A DNA stretch of 10,042 nt from Verrucomicrobiota bacterium (GTDB lineage: Bacteria; Verrucomicrobiota; Verrucomicrobiia; Limisphaerales; UBA9464). Below the pieces are notes generated by a model. The model saw nothing but the letters and a program-made list of their open reading frames with translations. It did not search any database and was not told the DNA's origin. Shown here piece after piece: positions 8,401 to 10,042 of the stretch; positions within the stretch are counted from its first letter, which is position 1, and each line of letters starts with the position of its first letter. The stretch covers positions 1 to 10,042 of the forward strand of contig JANXMD010000223.1 of assembly GCA_025354845.1 (NCBI GenBank), in the 5' to 3' direction. A program made the position numbers and the translations under genes.

Positions 8401-10042
8401 GACGGCGGCGCACTTTAAGGTGGTGGAAAAAATCCTTCCCACGCTCGACAAGGCCCCGGATCGCTCGGATCGCGACGTGCAGTTTATCTGGCTACGCAAG
8501 GCGAAGGCTTATGACGTGGTCTCCAAACTCGAGGCACTGTTTGAGGATCGCTCCCGTTCCGAGCGCCCGGTGATTGAGGCGGACACCTCCAACAACTCGC
8601 TGACCATCATTGCCCGCCGGGGGGATCTCACCCAGATTCAGGATCTCGTGTCGCGCCTCGATCAGACGGGCAAGGACACAGGAATTCAGGTGCGGCTCCG
8701 TCCGCTCGACCGCATGGCGGCGGAGCAGATGGCGGAGATGCTGCGAACCATTTATCCGCAAATGTCGGGCACCGCAGTTCGGGTTGCCGACAAAGTACCG
8801 ACGCCGCCCCCGTCGACCACGGGTATTGCCACCAACGCTGCGGCCGGGGCCGCTGATTCCGCAACGCCAGTCGAAGTGGTGGTGGCGGTGGACAAGGCCG
8901 CGAATGCCGTTTTGCTATCGGGCCCGGCGCAGGAGTTGGATGCGATCGATCGCCTCATCGGTGAGTTGTCGCTCAACTTCTACGGTCACGAATCCGAGTT
9001 CCGTTTGTACGCACTCAAGGATGCAGATCCGGTGGTGGTGGCGCGGACCCTCTCGGAGCTGCTCCGCCAGGAGTCGCTGGGAGTCCCCCAGCAACCTGGG
9101 CAGCCGGTACCGCCGCCGAATCCGGGTGCTGTCGCGGCCGCGGCCCGTCAGCGGATCACGGTGGTCGCCGAACCCAGAACCCGGAGCATCATCGTCCGGG
9201 CACGTCCGACGGACTTCGCGTTGATGGAGTCGCTGATCAAGCAGTTGGACAACGCAGGCCAGAACACGCAGCTCGGATTTCGCCTGGTTGCCCTGAAGAA
9301 TGCCTCTCCGGAAAAGACGCTGCCGATGGTGCAGCAGATGATCACGCAGCTGAACGCGGCGCGCCCCGGGGATCCGGTGAGCGTGGCATTGGATGCCCGG
9401 AATCGGGGTCTTCTGGTCATCGCGCGTGGCGCGGCGGGTGAGCAGGTGGAGCAGATGATTCGCACCCTCGACAAGCCCTCGGCCCATGTGGACGCCGAAG
9501 TCCGGATTGTTTCACTCAAGCGCGCCAATGCGGCGCAGCTGGCCACCGTGCTTCAATCCATGCTCAAGCCCGGTCCTCAAGGGGAGGCCACCACCGAGGC
9601 CCGTGAGCTTCAGGATCAGATCCGGCGCCTTCGCATTCGCAATGCGGATGACGAGGATCTCGTTCTGGATCTCTCGCAACCAATCCGGATCGCGCCGGAC
9701 CCGGCGGGTGGAAACGGGGGAGGCAACCGCTTGGTTCTCACCTCGACACCGGACAATCTCCGAGGCCTCACCGCCATCGTGGAGCTCATGGATAGCGTTC
9801 CCGTTCTGGACGGGGTTGGAGTACGCCTCGTGCCGCTGGAGCATGCCGATGCCACGACCGTCGCGCAGACGCTCACCACCATTTTCACCCAGGGGCGTCA
9901 GCTCTCCGCCGGCCCCGCCGGCCCGAATGGCGAACCTGCCGATCAAGGCAAGGCACTCGTCCACCCGTTGAATGTGTCGGTCGATGCCCGCAGCAATACC
10001 CTGGTGATCGCCGGTCAGCCCGAGGGCATCACGCTGGCGTTG
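2402..10042 (+). CDS. Giant secretin-family protein with about 30 tandem N1-type domains (3' end outside window)
   Basis: I translated this frame codon by codon from the ATG at 2402 to the last base: 2547 codons and no stop. It starts with a signal peptide (1-23), a low-complexity Ala/Pro linker (24-60) and an N0-like domain (63-137). About 30 consecutive domains of roughly 62-103 residues follow, each with the secretin short-domain pattern (Pfam Secretin_N, PF03958): an entry strand and helix, a variable loop, a strand like NRLIVTG and a closing helix like IExIIxQLD. In GspD, PilQ and InvG two or three such domains form stacked periplasmic rings below the outer-membrane barrel. No barrel (Pfam Secretin, PF00263) is reached here; it may lie downstream or be absent. 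The start has no clear Shine-Dalgarno. An in-frame GTG at 2366 would add 12 residues, but the ATG places the signal peptide directly at the N-terminus. No AMIN domain is seen, so the N-terminus is more GspD-like than PilQ-like. Position after PilMN- and PilOP-like genes supports a channel role. Confidence 0.9.
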   Translation, partial: MKPFSLLFAALLLVVQPGLVVRAQNAAGAGASPGPATNAIPAAEKADVVVKAAVKPAPVVERNIRFQFDGIPYADVIDRFSQMAAKPLLADTNVVGTLTYDDPNAYSYLEALDTLNQILALKGVMLLEDGKNLRLVPFKQLPSMPIRILRGTENVGDVRPTEVVTVVMEGTNLDSKEVMESVQGMLSTAGSMTALGRGRGLVVTDRLVNIQRVRTLLSTIGTETSAERQMKTYTLLHASGAIVSDLLNRTFGIATAPKRTSFNPNTKAMEVLPPDPNDYVTSVYDEASRTLLLFGPPDRLTLADELVSRFEQKDGSAGDVRIYYPQTIKAEELANIIRQAIPGVAAPNEPAATSATKARVMADGPQNRVIVASPVPGQLDQIEQLVLRVDKNALGPGNPTRIDPNATPLKTQSIQLTKIFRPRATEATNVASIVRQALTRREKSGQVSTTASISYDAGSQSVVVTGTPSDLQTATDIVSQLETGTSQPTPLQTRFIDAGSPEEARRLAPLVEQLYRNQTADGGLGTVAHAKILADTESGRLIVTASQDHLARIESLVHQLRSDKATVQTRHLKVIALKNTRTETVLPNIQSLVSERMSDRRFSSVTKPSLVADPSNNRLLVTATDEQMKEIEEVVTVVDVQSAPAERQLAVIPLQAKTAAEILPLVNQLTGQMVTPGVAAPTLMADPTGKQIIVLAGAKDLEHIRAVVQKFDVTAASAAPRQFRGIELFRRTAVEFAPLVQQLYTEQVRGQPEPAGGPASVIAEAKQNRLMVSGPEKEIARVESIIRQLDPAASSPLKEETRVIRLKTASASELVGLVDKSLNAQSQQVRVLVDARSNSLVITGSTAAVESAWQMIQQLDTRPEGGPRELRLIELKSGDATILAPMVTSLFAEMVRDQRGADYQSSTKIVADSVVNRLVVTGSREEIEQVAGIVARLDNSPQQAPGARVFKLGTADASMMAPIVSNAMVRFDPRGRAIQRVTVTADEKSNSLVVSGSRTDLQDAEAVIEKLDGDTVNKERLLRIFEVKGDADSLAALSQKVFAAQNPGRNVSGVLSITPEPATKRLIVLAPAAVMAQFETVLSTLDAKPDQGQRELHSVDLKNAKATEVLPQVTQIYTEQSRGKTLRPATMYADASGTRLLVQGTEEQAAAIKQIVETLEQQVRPARETRTFEVGSATDVQRIQPLVQQLYKAQWKDRQETDPADAQIESDPRTGRLIVTGKPEHVKQIEVILQQIGTAKARSERRETRILDLTTASAVELATTVRTLYAEEAKSRLGSQAPDTLITPDAGGNRLILVGDTNELSAVEEIVRKLDKVSAQGASARVFKIKSADPDKVAEILTASLVRYDAYGRPQKRANVSVDSKTRTLIVTADPKELQGVSLIIEQLDRSLGSQPERKMRTLTLQQGKVATLSPRVRQLYADRVKSQPDLGTSEALILEDVESNQLILAGNDDQLKLIESLVTELQSAQVARAARETKLIALSTPEELTRLEPLVLQLYRDHWRGRDTADIPDARIISDSRNARFIVTGRSNHIAEIESIIEKLRGSNPATAERATRVFDLTTATAADLSATVRTLYQEQSKTRPGAPSTDTVILPDGSANRIIVTGATNEIAVVEDIIRMLDKAGAQSASTRVFKVKSADPDKVVEILGTALVRYDAYGRPQKRVSVVTDAKTRTIIATGDPKELQSASIIIEQLDASLGSQPGRSMKVVPVKDRNTAEIATKVRTVYQDQARNNSELGTSEPLIVEDAPSNQLILAGSERQLQALSDIVQLLQKTSEASGRQVKVFALERTSAASLVAMVSQVYARQVTSTEPSERVVVSVGGNDRSLVVEAPGSTLVRIEDLIKGLDQPGPEGQNVIQTVRLTRGRAEDVADAVNRTLASRSIPASARRINVTAVSGANSLLINGPTNAVQDVLKLVHDLDQEGGGGSTDIEVRIYKLENGTAKEVSAIIQQLLDSVTRNLRANASTSSSSGVEPRRVAPASVTVDERSKSLIISATAAHFKVVEKILPTLDKAPDRSDRDVQFIWLRKAKAYDVVSKLEALFEDRSRSERPVIEADTSNNSLTIIARRGDLTQIQDLVSRLDQTGKDTGIQVRLRPLDRMAAEQMAEMLRTIYPQMSGTAVRVADKVPTPPPSTTGIATNAAAGAADSATPVEVVVAVDKAANAVLLSGPAQELDAIDRLIGELSLNFYGHESEFRLYALKDADPVVVARTLSELLRQESLGVPQQPGQPVPPPNPGAVAAAARQRITVVAEPRTRSIIVRARPTDFALMESLIKQLDNAGQNTQLGFRLVALKNASPEKTLPMVQQMITQLNAARPGDPVSVALDARNRGLLVIARGAAGEQVEQMIRTLDKPSAHVDAEVRIVSLKRANAAQLATVLQSMLKPGPQGEATTEARELQDQIRRLRIRNADDEDLVLDLSQPIRIAPDPAGGNGGGNRLVLTSTPDNLRGLTAIVELMDSVPVLDGVGVRLVPLEHADATTVAQTLTTIFTQGRQLSAGPAGPNGEPADQGKALVHPLNVSVDARSNTLVIAGQPEGITLAL
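2588..2812 (+). other. N0-like (STN/GspD N0) domain
   Basis: Residues 63-137 contain an IRFQF strand, a helix ending in VIDRFSQMAAKP, 'GTLTY', a helix around LDTLNQILALKG and a final strand 'LRLVP'. This order is typical of the N-terminal N0 domain of secretins (STN family), which contacts the GspC homology region or PilP at the inner membrane. It is the only domain of this kind here and precedes the N1-type repeats, as in canonical secretins. Confidence 0.75.
5903..6829 (+). repeat. Four-domain higher-order repeat, copy A (N1-type domains 14-17)
   Basis: Residues 1168-1476 align without any gap to residues 1477-1785 at a constant offset of 309 residues (927 bp). Anchors common to both copies are ARET, TTA..., VRTLY, VRYDAYGRPQKR, DPKELQ, LGTSE and SNQLILAG. 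By hand count, identities are about 27/70 for domain 14 versus 18, 38/70 for 15 versus 19, 55/73 for 16 versus 20 and 29/71 for 17 versus 21. Confidence 0.85.
6830..7756 (+). repeat. Four-domain higher-order repeat, copy B (N1-type domains 18-21)
   Basis: This is the second copy of the 309-residue unit, directly adjacent to copy A. It covers residues 1477-1785; the exact right boundary is uncertain by a few residues because domain 22 begins at about 1783. The lack of any indel over about 309 residues points to a single in-frame tandem duplication of four domains followed by point divergence. Confidence 0.85.

Larger units (their letters stand above)
2819..10042 (+). repeat. Array of about 30 diverged secretin N1-type domain repeats
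   Basis: Approximate residue ranges of the giant protein (first base of residue n = 2399 + 3n): 1: 140-222; 2: 230-317; 3: 320-391; 4: 409-483; 5: 491-562; 6: 567-640; 7: 646-715; 8: 721-790; 9: 800-861; 10: 867-938; 11: 946-1012; 12: 1020-1086; 13: 1094-1160; 14: 1168-1237; 15: 1247-1316; 16: 1324-1393; 17: 1397-1468; 18: 1477-1548; 19: 1554-1625; 20: 1632-1702; 21: 1706-1776; 22: 1783-1851; 23: 1859-1926; 24: 1935-2019; 25: 2025-2089; 26: 2095-2190; 27: 2198-2283; 28: 2290-2358; 29: 2364-2466; 30: 2471 to the edge (cut). Anchors are the 'NRLIVTG'-like strand and the 'QLD'-like end of each unit. Boundaries are by eye and may be off by several residues. Repeats 1, 2 and 29 are the least regular. 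The DNA repeats are too diverged to be seen as simple tandem DNA. Confidence 0.82.

Noticed and set aside
2402..10042. CRISPR array, satellite DNA or phage tail-fibre origin for the repetitive region.
   Set aside because: The repeats are protein-level and diverged, in one open frame with a signal peptide, and carry secretin N-domain patterns; there are no identical short DNA repeats with spacers and no phage genes nearby.

Overview
The window holds three co-directional plus-strand genes that look like one operon, tightly packed, with nothing convincing on the minus strand. The DNA is GC-rich, gene overlap is minimal and the proteins are Ala/Arg/Val-rich. The gene set is that of a diderm bacterium. 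I favour Verrucomicrobiota or a related PVC lineage, because such fused Pil/Gsp genes and enlarged secretin-like proteins fit my recollection of that group. This is a weak inference: no taxonomic marker is present.

Layout: (1) 1-1368 is the 3' part of a PilM-PilN-type fusion, the same architecture as GspL: a cytoplasmic actin-like domain, one membrane helix and a periplasmic domain. It runs off the left edge. (2) 1365-2363 overlaps it by four bases behind a good Shine-Dalgarno. It encodes a membrane-anchored PilO/GspM-like protein with a C-terminal extension resembling PilP or the GspC homology region. (3) From 2402 to the right edge, and beyond it, runs one uninterrupted frame of at least 2547 codons. 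It encodes a signal peptide, an N0-like domain and then about 30 consecutive secretin N1-type (NolW-like) domains, the last cut by the window edge. The secretin barrel itself is not in the window.

Read together, the order is pilM-N, pilO-P, pilQ/gspD: a compressed pilMNOPQ-type cluster for a type IV pilus or type II secretion-like machine. The first two proteins would form the inner-membrane alignment complex, and the third would be the outer-membrane or periplasmic channel partner. The remarkable part is the third gene. Ordinary secretins have one N0 and two or three N1-type domains in about 600-800 residues in total; this one has about ten times as many N domains before any barrel appears. 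Inside it lies a gapless 309-residue (927-bp) four-domain tandem duplication. It is old: synonymous sites are strongly diverged even where the protein is identical.

No RNA gene, insertion sequence, CRISPR array, promoter or terminator could be supported. No stretch over 300 bases lacks a gene.
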